The position numbers and the translations under genes were made by a program. A stretch of 64,000 bases of DNA from Kingdonia uniflora (Eukaryota; Streptophyta; Magnoliopsida; Ranunculales; Circaeasteraceae), in NCBI GenBank assembly GCA_014058105.1, contig JACGCM010001311.1, positions 310,001 through 374,000 of the forward strand. Direction: 5' to 3'. Below, in pieces: positions 21,700-32,843 of the stretch. The notes below the pieces were generated by a model that was given only the letters and a program-made list of their open reading frames with translations, did not search any database and was not told the DNA's origin. The number at the start of each line of letters is the position of its first letter. The stretch's first letter is position 1.

Positions 21700-23217
21700 C
21701 TTTAGTGAGAGCCCTAGCCAACGGAGACCAAGAACATGTGTCATTCAATTGAAGCTAAAGGTAAAGGTGGTTCCAACTCCGCCAAGAGCAAAAAGGATAC
21801 TCTGGGATCAATATCACAGTATCAAATATTCCCCAAGGTTTATACCACGTGACTCTTTAGAGGTTCGTAATGACATTCTTGACTGGTATGGGGATTACAT
21901 GCATACAAATTTTCATATCATGTTTAACATGTTGAGAAACTCGGGATATTATGTGGAAACACTTGGTTCACCCCTTACATGCTTTGATGCTCGGCAGTAT
22001 GGGACACTCCTGATGGTGGACCTCGAGGATGAGTATTTCGAGGAAGAGATTAAAAAGCTAAGAGATGATATACTGAATGCTGGATTGGGTTTGGTGGTGT
22101 TTACCAAATGGTAAAATGTGGATACAATGGTAAAGGTGAGATTTTACTATGGTAACACTAGGAGCTGGTGGACGCCAATTACAGGGGGTGCTAAAATATT
22201 TCTGCATTGTACGATCTTTTGTCTTCATTTGGGATTGCTTTTGAGGATAAAATTTTGAAAAGGGATTTCTTTATTGATGGTGAACATAGTCGTTATGCTT
22301 CTGGAACAGATATAGTGAAGTTCCCAAAGGGCGGGTTTGTACATAGTTTTCCATTTTTGGATAGTTCGAAAAGTGGCGCCACTTAGAATGTACTGCAGAC
22401 ATCTGGTTTAATGAAGGTTAGCATTTGAAACTATAGTTAATAATTTTTTATATTTATATTAAAAAACCCTCCAAAGTCTGACTGGTTATACCCCTAATTT
22501 TACTATCTAAGATTCTCAACTAATACGGAATATGTAGGCGGACTCTCCTGCTCTTGGCCTCATGGAGTTGGGTGATGGACGTATTTCTGTGTACGGTAAC
22601 TCCAACTGTCTTGACAACAACCATATGGTTGCCAACTAATTTTTGACTTCTTAAGAAGATATTAGATTTCACCAGCGTGAACATTAGAGATCCAATACTC
22701 TTCTTAGATTCAGTTAGATAGAAAGAACCCCTTTATCGGAATGGCAACCAGCTACCATTTCGATGAACCGATATGAGCTTTTCTATTTATTCTGCAGTTT
22801 TAGGCAAAGAGTTGATCTGTCGAAGTGATTATAGATATGAAATATGGGGAACGAAAGGTAACATTTTGCAAAAAATAAGTAGAAATAGAAGATCATCAGG
22901 ATTTCCAAGTATAGATATGGGAAGAGGTTGAAATCCTACCATGGAACGCTCCAGATTTGGGCACGACGGATTGCCCAAGAAAAATGGAAGGAACTCCTTC
23001 ACCACCAGTGGTAGGTACAATGATACAATGGACCTTTTTGGTTTACTCAAGAGAGATGAGGTAAAATTTGTTGCTTTCGATATTTGGATTTTTTACTATA
23101 TATTTTAGGAAGTGCACCTATCTGATGGAGTTTTATCCTTGTGTTTCCTGCAGTTTGATATGCAAGTCCTCCTTCCAAGTCAATGGGTTATACCAATTAT
23201 TATTACTATTTTTGGTA
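21700..23217 (+). pseudogene. SBT6.1: Site-1 protease (subtilase SBT6.1) fragment, intron-containing pseudogene
   Basis: Encodes the part of the Golgi subtilase S1P after its catalytic domain, up to the start of the C-terminal membrane segment. Seen: [74 protein letters not shown] and RYASGTDIVKFPKGGF, then after an intron ELGDGRISVYGNSNCLD and LGKELICRSDYRYEIWGTKG, then after another intron LLPSQWVIP. Introns 22417-22537 and 23061-23153 keep GT...AG, so this is a genomic copy, not a retrocopy. It is dead: Tyr to stop after VVFTKW, a frameshift near 22200, Gln to stop at GAT*N, and more later. The serine protease catalytic part is absent. Plants use S1P to process membrane-bound transcription factors. 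Confidence 0.88.
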
Positions 23218-23985
23218 CGTGATATTGAACCCTTTAAGTACTTGCCGAGTGTAAATTCATGTTCATATTTGTGCAAGATTCGATTCTAGTGTTATGTGTA
23301 TAGTCGCAAAGCTTATTACATTCATAGGGTGGAAATTATACAATTTTACAAACTCGGTAGGAAGCACAAACTTAATTGTTCTACAAATTGGTTTGGTACT
23401 CACGAAATCACTTTATGAAAACTTACTTTATACTTGAATTAGGAATGGGTTTTTTCTTCTTATTGCTTGCACAATGAGTCCATCTTGTACATTGTTTACT
23501 TTAGATGTCGCATATATTCTTTTCTAGATATTGGAGTTGTACCATGTTAAAGAGTTCATCTAAATTGTTCCTGTATTTTAGCTTCATCCTGTAAATTCCT
23601 AGCTTAAATAAGCTGAAGTACAATTTTTGCTATTTTGGTTCAGATACGCTGTTATTTTTGCCATCCTCTTTGTAAGTTTCTAGTGACTTCGAAAGAAGCA
23701 ACGATGGCTCACTATAAAGTAGTTTTTCAATCTCAGCAGATTAATGCACACATATCATATATTGGAAGGCTCTTCATATTTTGCTTGATAAGTAAAACAC
23801 CTCCAATGATATTCGGTGTAAAAGACAAGACACTAAATGTTGGAAGGCTATTCATATTTCTTGAAATAAAGTTTGACATTGATATTAGGCAATAACCTTT
23901 TAATTTATAATAAAACTTGTTCTTTTTATTGAAATATGTTGTTCATTACATTAATTGCTTCTAGTTAATGAAATTTATAACAATT
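23218..23985 (+). other. Non-coding DNA after the site-1 protease fragment
   Basis: A+T-rich. It may hold remaining S1P intron or 3' flank. A short direct similarity (ttggaaggct.ttcatatttt) occurs at about 23763 and 23839. No credible ORF. Confidence 0.45.
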
Positions 23986-24541
23986 ATTGTGATTATGACC
24001 CGATTGATATGATTGTTGTATATTGAAACAAAATGACTGTTAATGCGACAAAAATTGGGACGTTTATATTTGCGACATATAAAATGAGTAATTGCCATAT
24101 TTTAAAATATAATTATTATGACTAATGTTGTGACTATTATTTGCGATGTATTTTTTACGACGTATAAAACAACTTATAAATGTGTTACTAGATATTTCAA
24201 AAATTGGCTACTACGATTATTATTTTTAACGTTTAGGTTAATGACGCATAGAGCAACAAATTTTATAGTAATAAAAAGTATAAAATAAGCCGGTTGTTGC
24301 GACTAAGAATTGTGTCATTTTATTACAACAAAAAAACAACTATTAAAAGGGCTAAAATTTTGCTAAATACGACGGATACTTCGACCCCCCCCCCCCTCAA
24401 TCATTAATTTACAACGCTTTTCATGTCTGTAACTTAAAACTACTGCAAAAAGAACGATGCTTTTTTCAACTAAAATGGATCTCGCTTTAGCAAAATAACG
24501 ACTGCCCTGCCTCGTCGTTTTTTACTCATTTTGGCCTAGTG
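23986..24541 (-). mobile_element. Terminal region of a CACTA-type DNA transposon
   Basis: Read on the minus strand, the end at 24541 starts CACTAGGCCAAAATGAG and is followed by many copies of a CGTCGTTTTT / GTCGTTATTT / GTTGT-like motif over about 500 bp, the look of CACTA subterminal repeats. The boundary falls exactly where the element H pol loses homology, which fits an insertion. The opposite terminus and the 3-bp target duplication (agg, 24542-24544, expected) were not found. A 12-base C run lies near 24386. Confidence 0.5.
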
Positions 24542-25730
24542 AGGAGAAGGGAGTTGAGAGATGTATCTGTGACAGCTAGGTATATTATGAGCCCTTCTCC
24601 ATCTGTTGGTGTACTCACAGCTGGTAGTTTTCCCAAATAACTCTTGACCTCGAGGAAAGCCGCTTCACACTTGCATGTCCATTCGATCTCTGGATCTTCT
24701 TTGAATTTCGTCGCGATGTACCCTATTTTAGCAGAACGAATAAAGGTTGACATCTATTTGAAGATTTAGATACGAATCTGTTTAGCGCTGTAATCTTCTC
24801 GGCTAGCTTCTGAAAGTCTTTCTTTGTCTTTGGTGACGGTATAGCCAAGAGAGCTCGTATGCGTGATGTGTCAGCTTCAATACCTCTTTTCCTGATTAGA
24901 TGGCCAAAAAAATTTCCAGATTACACTCCGAACTGGCATTTATCAGGATTTAGACGCATCTTGTAAGATCACAAAATCTCAAAAGTTGTTTGTAAATCAG
25001 CAAGATGGTCTTCTTTTTTGAGACTTTTGCAGAGCATATTGTCAATATAGACCTCCATTGTTTTACCGTGATGATCTTTGAACATTTGTGTCATTAATCA
25101 CTGATAGGTGGTGCCGGCATTTTTCAGGCCAAAAGGCATGACTATATAGCAATATAAACCATGTTCAGTGATGAATGCAGTCTTATCTTGCTCATCAGGA
25201 CGAAGTGGTATCTGATTATATCCTGATGTGGCATCCGTCATTGAGAGCAGTTCGTGCCCTGCTGTAGAATCGAGCAGGTGATTGATGATTGGAAGTGGGA
25301 AGCTATCTTTCAGAGTGTGTTTATTGAGGTCTGTGAAATCAACACAGACTCTGATTATCGGATTTTGCCATTTTTCTTTGGGACTGCGACAATGTTCGAG
25401 ATCAAGTCTGTGTAAATAGCTTTACAAATGAAACCGACCTCAATTAATTTGTCGATCCCTTTAATCACTTAGTCTCACAGTTTTGGTGCTAGAGTTCGTT
25501 GCTTTTGTTTGACTGGTTCTGCTTTATCTTTCAGCCCTAGCTTGTGGCATGCTATAGCTGGATCGATCCCTGGTATTTCATGAAACGTCCATGCAAAGAC
25601 GTCACTGTTCCCTGTGAGGAATTGTATTAGATTCGAGCGTTCCTCCGTGCTTAAGAGAGTTTCAATATAAGTTCCTCTGTGCGTGCTATTAATCTCGACG
25701 TACTCTGTTGGTTTGACATTGGGCAACTGA
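24542..25730 (-). pseudogene. Element H reverse transcriptase and RNase H start
   Basis: N-terminal PNVKPTEYVEINSTHRGTYI and FAWTFHEIPGIDP (25726-25475), then in other frames ISNIVAVPKKNGKI, CVDFTDLNKHT, MTDATSGYNQIPL (catalytic Asp in place), MPFGLKNAGTTYQ and VYIDNMLCK near 25040, where the second Asp of the YxDD box is Asn. The RNase H start (24753-24542) has EWTCKCEAAFLEVKSYL and ends at SLNSLLL. Stops and frameshifts throughout. It would copy element RNA into DNA if intact. Confidence 0.85.
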
Positions 25731-26485
25731 GGCTCTGTTGGAATTGACTGCTATAATTGCTATGCAGGAGATGTTACAGCTGGCTTAATTTAAGTGGAAA
25801 TAGTATTATCGCAAGCCCGAGCCAATTTCTGGCTTCCTTTGATTTCGTAGATCCCTCCTTTCCAGTCGAATCGTTACGCCTGATGATATATGGATGGAAT
25901 AGCTTTTATGTTATGCAACCATGGTCGCCCCATGTTGCCTAAGTAACGAGATTTGGCCTTGATGACGTAAAAGACTACGTCAAGTGTGACTGGTCCGGCC
26001 GTGATGGGAAGTGTGATGTTCCCCACACATTCTTCCATAGAGCCATTAAATTCAGAGACATTAATGTCACTTGGTTCGACCTTGTCTGCTAAGCCCATTT
26101 GGTCGATTGTACTCTGAAAAATTAGTTCGATGCTACTGCCAGTATCTACCATCATCGTATGTAGAACTATGTTCCTCATCTTTAATATGATGACGAGAGC
26201 ATCGTGGTGCGGAAAGTTGACGTGACGAATGTCACTGTCTTCAAAAGATATCCCAGCTTGCCGATTGCTGGATTCTAGCAACAAACGAGCTTCTTTGTCT
26301 ACCATTGTTAGATCTTGGCATTGTCCGACGCGCCTACGCTTGGACCTGTTGGAGTTGTTGATTGTATGAGTCTCGATGAAATATAAGTGATTTTCTTCAT
26401 TTGTTTCGTCAACTTGGACAATCTTGGCGTCAGTCTTGCAGCTGCCATTCTTATAACTTTTGATGTTAACAATATACTCCAGCAT
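25731..26485 (-). pseudogene. Element H aspartic protease
   Basis: A 203-codon open stretch (26485-25874) has NIVLHTMMVDTGSSIELIF with the catalytic DTGS, preceded by VNFPHHDALVIILKM and followed by ITLPITAGPVTLDVVFYV and GRPWLHNIKAIPS. Retropepsin fold; it would cut the polyprotein. The frame breaks after PSIYHQA. Confidence 0.85.
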
Positions 26486-27894
26486 TTAACCCTGTGCAAA
26501 TATATTCTGGAGAAAAAATATCAATGCGAAACATCGCTCCATATCATGATGTTGAATCTGGTGGTGAATGCAGTATGGCTTTCCTGGTATGGGCGTAAGA
26601 GTATTGGCAGTTCTGAAGCATTCATCTTTTTGTATCAGCGGGTACAAGTCTGTAAGAGTAATTGTTAACTGTGGCATACACGGAATTGGCTTCCTTCGCC
26701 CTTGGCATCCTTGATTGTCATTGGATTTGAATCGCTTCTTATCGCCCCCATAGTCTTTATTGCTGTTATGGGCTCGCTCGTTGGGATGGCCTTTTGTTTG
26801 CAGAGTGGTGCGTTGAGGTCTTGGCTTCTCAGTTGTCAGTCGCTCAAGGTCGATAAAGTTGTTGACCTTCTCTATCATGTCCTCAAACGTCAATGGCTTG
26901 TTGAGAACCAGGTGCTCTTTGAGAGCATTGGCGAAGGCAGAGATTGTGATTTTCTTGTCGAGGTTGCCGATTTTCTGGGCTAGTCTGAAGAATTTCCTGG
27001 TAAACGTCTCTCATTTTTTATCTAGCACCTGCTTGATGCTGAACAAAGAGTAAAGACTCTCCTCCTTGTCTTTACTGTGCGAATAGTTTTTAACAAACAG
27101 TTCGCAAAGTTATTCGAAAGTGAAGATAGATCCTTCATTGAGTATATGGAACCATCGTAGAGGTTCTCCTTTCAAACTGGACGGAAAGAGGCGGAAGAGG
27201 ATGTGGTTAGATGTCGAATGCATTCCTAAAGAATCCTAAAATTCTTAGACGTGTTCCATAGGATCTCCCCCTTGTATTTCTGGATCTTTGGAGTATGAAA
27301 ACTGGTGGGCACTTCCTCATCTAGCAACTTTTGTGCGAGTGGGCGCTTCTGCAGTTTAGGATAGTTATTTTTTATAGGGTGTATTTGAGCGTCTAACAGC
27401 TCCTTGATGAGCCTGTCCACCTGTTCCGGAGTGAGATGTAGGCAAGATATGACAGCTCATCTTATTGCTAGTACTCCTATAGGATTATGATCTCCTGTTG
27501 CTTCTCCCATTTGGTCATAGACTAAAACTTGAGGCTTTTCTCTTTTTTGATCCTCCTGTTGTTGTAGATCTATTACCGCTTCAGCGGGTAATGGTGGATT
27601 GATGTGACTCTAAGGTAGAACTGGTTCTTACTGAATTTGAGGAAGCGCTATATTTCAGCCTCGATGTCCCAAGTGATCATGGACTAATATCCTCGAAGTT
27701 GCAGGCAGAGCATTTTTTCGTCTCGGATTTTCGGTTATTTGAGCTTGAACCGCTCTGATTGTGTTCTGTATGTTGGCAAGCTGTTTCTCTAGCTCTATTC
27801 ATCGTTCGGCTTCTGCTTGTATAGTTGTTCACAAATCTGTCACTCCTTCAGTAGCATCAAGCAGGACGTGGTGTGATTTGTCTTGATTTGCCAT
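26486..27894 (-). pseudogene. Element H gag
   Basis: Starts MANQDKSHHVLLDATEG (ATG 27894), with early stops. The middle (27420-27226) reads DRLIKELLDAQIHPIK. The capsid part (about 27060-26800) has SLYSLFSIKQ, FTRKFFRLAQKIGNLD and TFEDMIEKVNNFIDLE. The C-terminal part has a CCHC-like remnant, PYCIHHQIQHHDMERCFAL. About ten breaks. The nucleocapsid-like histidine and cysteine spacing matches D and G. Confidence 0.78.
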
Positions 27895-27917
27895 CTTTCA
27901 AAAGTGTATGCTTCGAT

Positions 27918-27935
27918 TCCCACAGACGGCGCCAA
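27918..27935 (-). other. Primer-binding site of element H
   Basis: Minus-strand TGGCGCCGTCTGTGGGAA, two bases after the LTR end. This is the unmutated form from which the sites of A/C, E and G differ by C-to-T or G-to-A changes. Confidence 0.85.
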
Positions 27936-27937
27936 AT

Positions 27938-28714
27938 GTAATAGCCTATTTTTGTAGAGACCAAAAATAGTACTTTACACCTTTGAAATATAGAATAGTG
28001 GTTGAGAACCGAAAGTAATTGACACGAGTTTTAGCATGGAAAACCCTTGAATGGGTAAAAAACTACGACCTCTCCTGAGAATTTCTGAAAGAATGGTGTT
28101 TATATAGATGCTAGCTATTACAAAGAGAAAGAGATTGAATATCTAAGTTTTGGTAAGGATGACTTTCTCTAAGAGTTCTGTAGGTGATAATAGCCATCCC
28201 TGATCCTCATCTCCAGGTCTTTTTTCATAGGTCTTATAATATGACCGTTGGTTACATTGATGAGGAACGTTATAATATCAGGTTTTGATGAGTCCTCATA
28301 ATGGTCTTTTGTAACGTATTGATACTTATTGATCTGTAACGGATCTATTAATACTCTTAGCTGTAGCTTCTGACTGCTGGAGAAGATACGATCTCTTGTG
28401 ATGTTCGCATATATACGACCTGTTGCTAAGTGGAGAAGTGCGAAGTTACAGGATGGATGGTTCGATATCTCCGAACTGTTGATGAAGATACAATCTCTAA
28501 TAGTGTTCGCATGCATTCGAACTGTTGATAGACATCTGAGTATTTTCTGCAGTACGATGTTATTGGATGCTTCGACATTCCCGAACTGTAGATGAGGAAG
28601 TCTGTATTGTGAACTGTTTGCCTTCAGGCCTAGGTTAGTTACCAGTGTGCTAACTTCAAGCTATATGAGCTCGAATATCGGTCTTAGTATGAGGATTATA
28701 AATAAGCCCTCACA
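27938..28714 (-). repeat. 5' LTR of element H (family 4)
   Basis: On the minus strand it starts TGTGAGGGCTTATTTATAA at 28714 and ends GGCTATTACA at 27938, directly before the primer site. Length 777 bp. A TATA box, TATATAAA, is at 28099-28106 (minus). The left boundary is certain from the primer site. The right boundary is inferred from the TG start and its likeness to the family 2 LTR start (TGTTGTGAGGG). Confidence 0.75.
28099..28106 (-). promoter_or_regulatory. TATA box in element H LTR
   Basis: TATATAAA on the minus strand within the LTR (context CATCTATATAAACACC), about 165 bp before the LTR end. Confidence 0.55.
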
Positions 28715-29061
28715 TATTTCATCTTAATGTGTCTAAATGAAAACTTGAAGGTTAATGTTGCCATGACTCCCATAAAGGGGCCTCTAACCAGATCGATCAC
28801 TATGATCAACACTCAAGAATGAGATCATGCAATCTTTTTTGTTTTTCACCCTAATATAGTTTATGTCAAAGATGCAGTTCTTATGTTTGCAAGAAGCAAA
28901 ACCAACCTGGGCTAGAACTCAAAAATATTTCTTAGAATCTACATTTCTTATCATGCCATCAAAATTGAAAACAATCTTTATCTAAATCCAATTATCGGGT
29001 TTAAATCTTGTCCCTACATATTTCACCGGTGGTCACATATTTATACCTACGTATATATATA
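28715..29061 (+). other. Non-coding DNA right of element H
   Basis: No ORF or repeat that I can support. Ends in a short TA run (29052-29068). Confidence 0.5.
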
Positions 29062-29070
29062 TATATATTT

Positions 29071-29784
29071 GAGTAAATTTGACTTTACCCCCCATATAGA
29101 AACTGTTGTCAGTGACTAACCCCCACATCTTTCAAAAAATTACTTTACCCCCTAGTCCTAATTTTTCTGATGGTCAATAATAATTGATCGACTATTGACT
29201 GACACATGTATTTCAAAACCTAAATTTCTTGGAGGATAATAATATCTAAAGGCTAAGATTGAAGAAAATGTATCTTAGATCGATAATCTTCTTTATTTGA
29301 TTAATCGATAATCTTCTTCTCATCGCTAATTAACAATTCGTAGATAGATAATCTACATTAATGTCATATGCAACACCATCCAAAACCCATAGTAATCAAG
29401 TTTCCATCACCTCTCCTTATCCACTACTTTGTAATTTATTTGCTCATGTTTTACAAGTTTTGAATTTTTGATTACGATAAAGCAATAATAGATTAATCTA
29501 ACACTTGAATTGATCTCATATCTTCAAATCAATTACAATGCAGAAATCCTAGAGAGAGGCATATTTTTGATACATGGTTTTGAAGGGTACCACTAGCATT
29601 AGTAGTTAACACAAAATCAAGGTATAAATGATCTTCTATATATATAATCCATGCCGGTCAAAGGTCGGTCAAAGATGTTAAACCGTCGGAAAATCTTTAA
29701 CTGGGGGTAAAGTCAATTTTGTACAAAAGTTGGGGTTAATCACTAGAAGTACCACTTATTTGGGGGGTTAAAAAAAATTTACTC
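29071..29784. mobile_element. Non-autonomous MULE-like element with long terminal inverted repeats
   Basis: The left end GAGTAAATTTGACTTTACCC and the right end, read in reverse complement as GAGTAAATTTTTTTTAACCC, match imperfectly over about 85 bp (shared further blocks CAGTGACTAACCCC / TAGTGATTAACCCC and TTGACTTTACCCCC). The flanks tatatattt (29062-29070) and tatatattc (29785-29793) agree in 8 of 9 bases, the target-duplication size of Mutator-like elements. Inside there is no ORF. The TA-rich flank makes the duplication less certain than the inverted repeats. Confidence 0.72.
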
Positions 29785-29793
29785 TATATATTC

Positions 29794-32169
29794 TGATGCG
29801 TTCCAAGTGCCGTCTAAGTCAACGACAGTACGACGGTAGAATGTTTGGACGTGACAAATATATTGAGTACCAATATCCTCACGTAAAGAGAAACATATCA
29901 ATATGAAATTTATGTGCTCTTATGTATTTTCACTACTACTCCACAAGTACATGTTCATTAGAATTTAGACGGGAATTACCATGGTATGAGGAAATCTGAC
30001 TGAATTGGAACGGTTAAATTTTGGGCAACCCAAGCATGGAATTGGGATTAAAGAAGCCTTTTTACAGATTGCGTAGAGAGAAATACTTAGAGTTCTGCCG
30101 AAGAATTCTTTGCGAGGCAATGTTTAAAGTTGTTTATTTTGTGGCAATTATGATTTTAAATACTACTTTATGCCAACTTTCCAGAATCTGACCCAAGGAA
30201 CAATAAATTACAAAATAGATGCTGACAAGTGGAAAAACCAATTTTGCCCCTACTAAAGTTGTAATATAACAGCAGACAACCATCTGTTTTAAGGCTCCAC
30301 AAGTACGAATGTCACTTCCAAAATAATAAAAAATTATAAAACTCATTTAAAACTATTATATCAAGCCACGTGTTATTACCATTTGTTCTTTATCATTTGT
30401 TAAGAAAAACTTTGTCATTATATCACCAACAATCATTTTCATTTGTTAAAAAATCTTTGTCATTTATTTTCCCGTAAGTTTCTCATTTGTTCAGAATTCT
30501 TTGTCATTTATATCACGATAATGTTGTCATTTATTCTGAAAACATTGACATTTGTTTAACAAAATGTTACCTGCTTGAAAAATATCACCTGTTTTGTGCA
30601 TGCACGTGGGCTCCACAAGTACAAATGTCACTTTGGAAATAAATAAATAAATAATTAAATCATTTAAAAATATATTATCATGCCATGTGCCCAAATTTAA
30701 TTCCTCGGTGTACGTGTAAGGTAGATACTGTCACCATCTCATGCATTACTTTTCATTTGTTTTAAGACGGTTTGCCATTCCTTTTACCAGATTTGTTATT
30801 TGAAAGAAGGCATACTCTGTCACCAATTTAGTTACTATTTCCCATCTTGTTTATGTTTAGGTATCACGTGCGATTCACTCGAGTTCGTCTGGTTTTTGGC
30901 ACCAAAAGTGATCCCAATTCATCAAACAATTTCTTCTTCTTACTCGATCGTTTAAAACGTAAAAACCGCAAAAACTGTCCCAATTATTTATCACAAGCTA
31001 TTTTCTCACAATCACCGAGTCTTATGTGTATGAATTCAGTATGATTTTAGTGGAAAATCGTCTGTGTGACTACTACCTACCAAGTATTTGATTAAAGACT
31101 GGTACTCTACTTTATGGACATAGATGAAATGATGATACTCTACTCCTGGAGATGGTACTCTACTCATGAAATAAATGATGGCAAATCGTCATGGTGGCTA
31201 CTGCCAGCAAAACTATATTATTTGTTTATATGACCTCTAGCATTCTTTTAAATATCTATGCCATTTGTTAAGAACTTGTTGTCATTATCAATACTGACTT
31301 TCTCATTTGTTCTGACTTCTTTGTCATTTATTTTACCATAACTTTGCCATTTGTTCAGAAAAATGTTAACTGTTTGAATATTATAATAGATTTGTAGGTC
31401 GTGGGTTCCACAAGTAAGGTTGTGGGCTTCACAAGTACGAATGTCACTTCCAAAATAAAAATAAATAAAAATCGAATCATTTAAAAATATATTATCATGC
31501 CACGTGTCAAAATTTAATTCCTCGATGTACACATGTCATTACCATTTCGAGACGTGTATGGCATACACTGTCACCATTTCATGCATTACTTGTCATTTTT
31601 TACAGGACAATTTGTCACGCTTTTAGCCAAAATAGTTATATTGAATCATGCAAACTTTGTCACCAATTCTGTATTATTTGGCATTTGTTTAGTGTTATTT
31701 AGGGTTAGGTATCACGTGCGATTCACACGAGTTCATCAGGTTTTTGGCACCAAAACCCATTTCTATTCCTCAAACAATTTCATCTTACATGTCGAGTGTA
31801 AAAACCACAAAAACCATAAAAAAAATGTCCCGATTCTACACATTATGTGTGTAATAGACAACTGCAAAAAATGTCCCGATTGTAGAAACCATTTTCTCAT
31901 AATCGTCGAGTCTTGTGTGTATGTGATTTCAATATGCTTTTAGTGGCAAATTGTCTGTGTGACTACTGCCTACCAAGTGTCTGATTAAAGTCTAGCTTTT
32001 CTTTTACAATAAAGTCTGATAAAGAAGTGAATGAGTAATTTGATGAGGAGAACCAAATGCAGGAGGGTAGAGCCAAGGAGACCACCTTTAATGCTAAAAA
32101 TTATACCTCTCGATGTATAGGTGTGGGACTTCATAAAATGCTTAGAGCTCTACCTTAAGAGGAGAAGGG
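29794..32169 (+). repeat. Non-coding region with a diverged direct duplication
   Basis: Blocks at about 30350-31075 and 31230-31985 are direct copies, offset roughly 850 bp. Shared landmarks are tatcacgtgcgattcac (30862 and 31710), gcaccaaaa, tcatgcattact and tgtcactt.c.aaataaa; a third partial copy of the last lies at about 30293. Both contain diffuse runs of tttgtcatttgtt. No coding potential seen. It could be a degraded non-autonomous element. No terminal repeats were found. Confidence 0.6.
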
Positions 32170-32765
32170 TGTTATTCGTACCACCTAATTTGCACAATTA
32201 ATATAAGGACCTATCCCTCGATCTCACCTAAAATTAAGTTGTCGATAGTTCACATTACCTCCATGTCAGACTCACGCATTCTCAATATTACTTCTTCAGT
32301 CAGCAATACCATGTACTCCACGAACTGTTAAGAAACATGAGTCGAGCTCAAACCGAAAAGCCTGAACAAGTCAAAACCACCTGTCTTTCACAAACTCAGT
32401 AGTTACCCAGTCAAACAGCCACTAACCACATCATTTAGAGAATGTATTTTAGCATAAAGAAGAGCTGCAGAAGAGACAATGACAGAAAAAGGAGAAGAAT
32501 TCACCAAGAATGATATATTTTCTAAGATTTTCACAAGATCAATCAATTTTAAGTCTAGAAATAACTTGTAATAAGATATCATCATCCTCAAGCAATAAAT
32601 GCCACTATTTCAAAAACCCTCAACACGAGGTTGTACTTTTACCAATTGATAGGTTTTCCATGCTAAACACCTGTGTCATTTCTTGTCTATTAGATTTTTT
32701 CACAGGTACATTAGTGTAAGGACTAATTCCCGACCACTTCGAGCTCACAGAATTAGGCTATTACA
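32170..32765 (+). repeat. 5' LTR of element C (family 2)
   Basis: Starts TGTTATTCG and ends GGCTATTACA directly before the primer site. It matches the A 3' LTR. The TATA region is decayed (agcataaagaag against TTATATAAAGAA in A). Length 596 bp; about 30-40 bp of the A LTR is missing. Confidence 0.82.
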
Positions 32766-32767
32766 TT

Positions 32768-32785
32768 TGGCACCATCAGTGGGAA
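32768..32785 (+). other. Primer-binding site of element C
   Basis: TGGCACCATCAGTGGGAA after the LTR. It differs from the intact site of H by two G-to-A changes and one T-to-A change. Confidence 0.75.
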
Positions 32786-32843
32786 GGAGATTAGTTGCAT
32801 GATATCCTAAGGCATTCAGTTAATCCACTGCAATATTTTAATC

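Larger units (their letters stand above)
24542..28714 (-). mobile_element. Element H: Tat-like retrotransposon (family 4), 5' half
   Basis: Minus strand, from right: 5' LTR (28714-27938), perfect primer site (27935-27918), gag (from ATG 27894), protease, RT and the start of RNase H, cut at 24542 by the CACTA end. The primer site is unmutated and several long frames survive, so it is less decayed than A, B or C. It is closest to family 2 in protease and RT. Confidence 0.85.

Noticed and set aside
23635..23895. 86-codon plus-strand frame after the site-1 protease fragment
   Set aside because: No similarity to the protease or any domain known to me; A+T-rich chance frame.
21685..24541. Complete CACTA element spanning the protease fragment
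   Set aside because: Only the right terminus is visible; without a left terminus and target duplication I list only the terminal region as a feature.
25874..27053. Plus-strand frames over element H protease and gag
   Set aside because: Shadows of the minus-strand retropepsin and gag, which have clear motifs.
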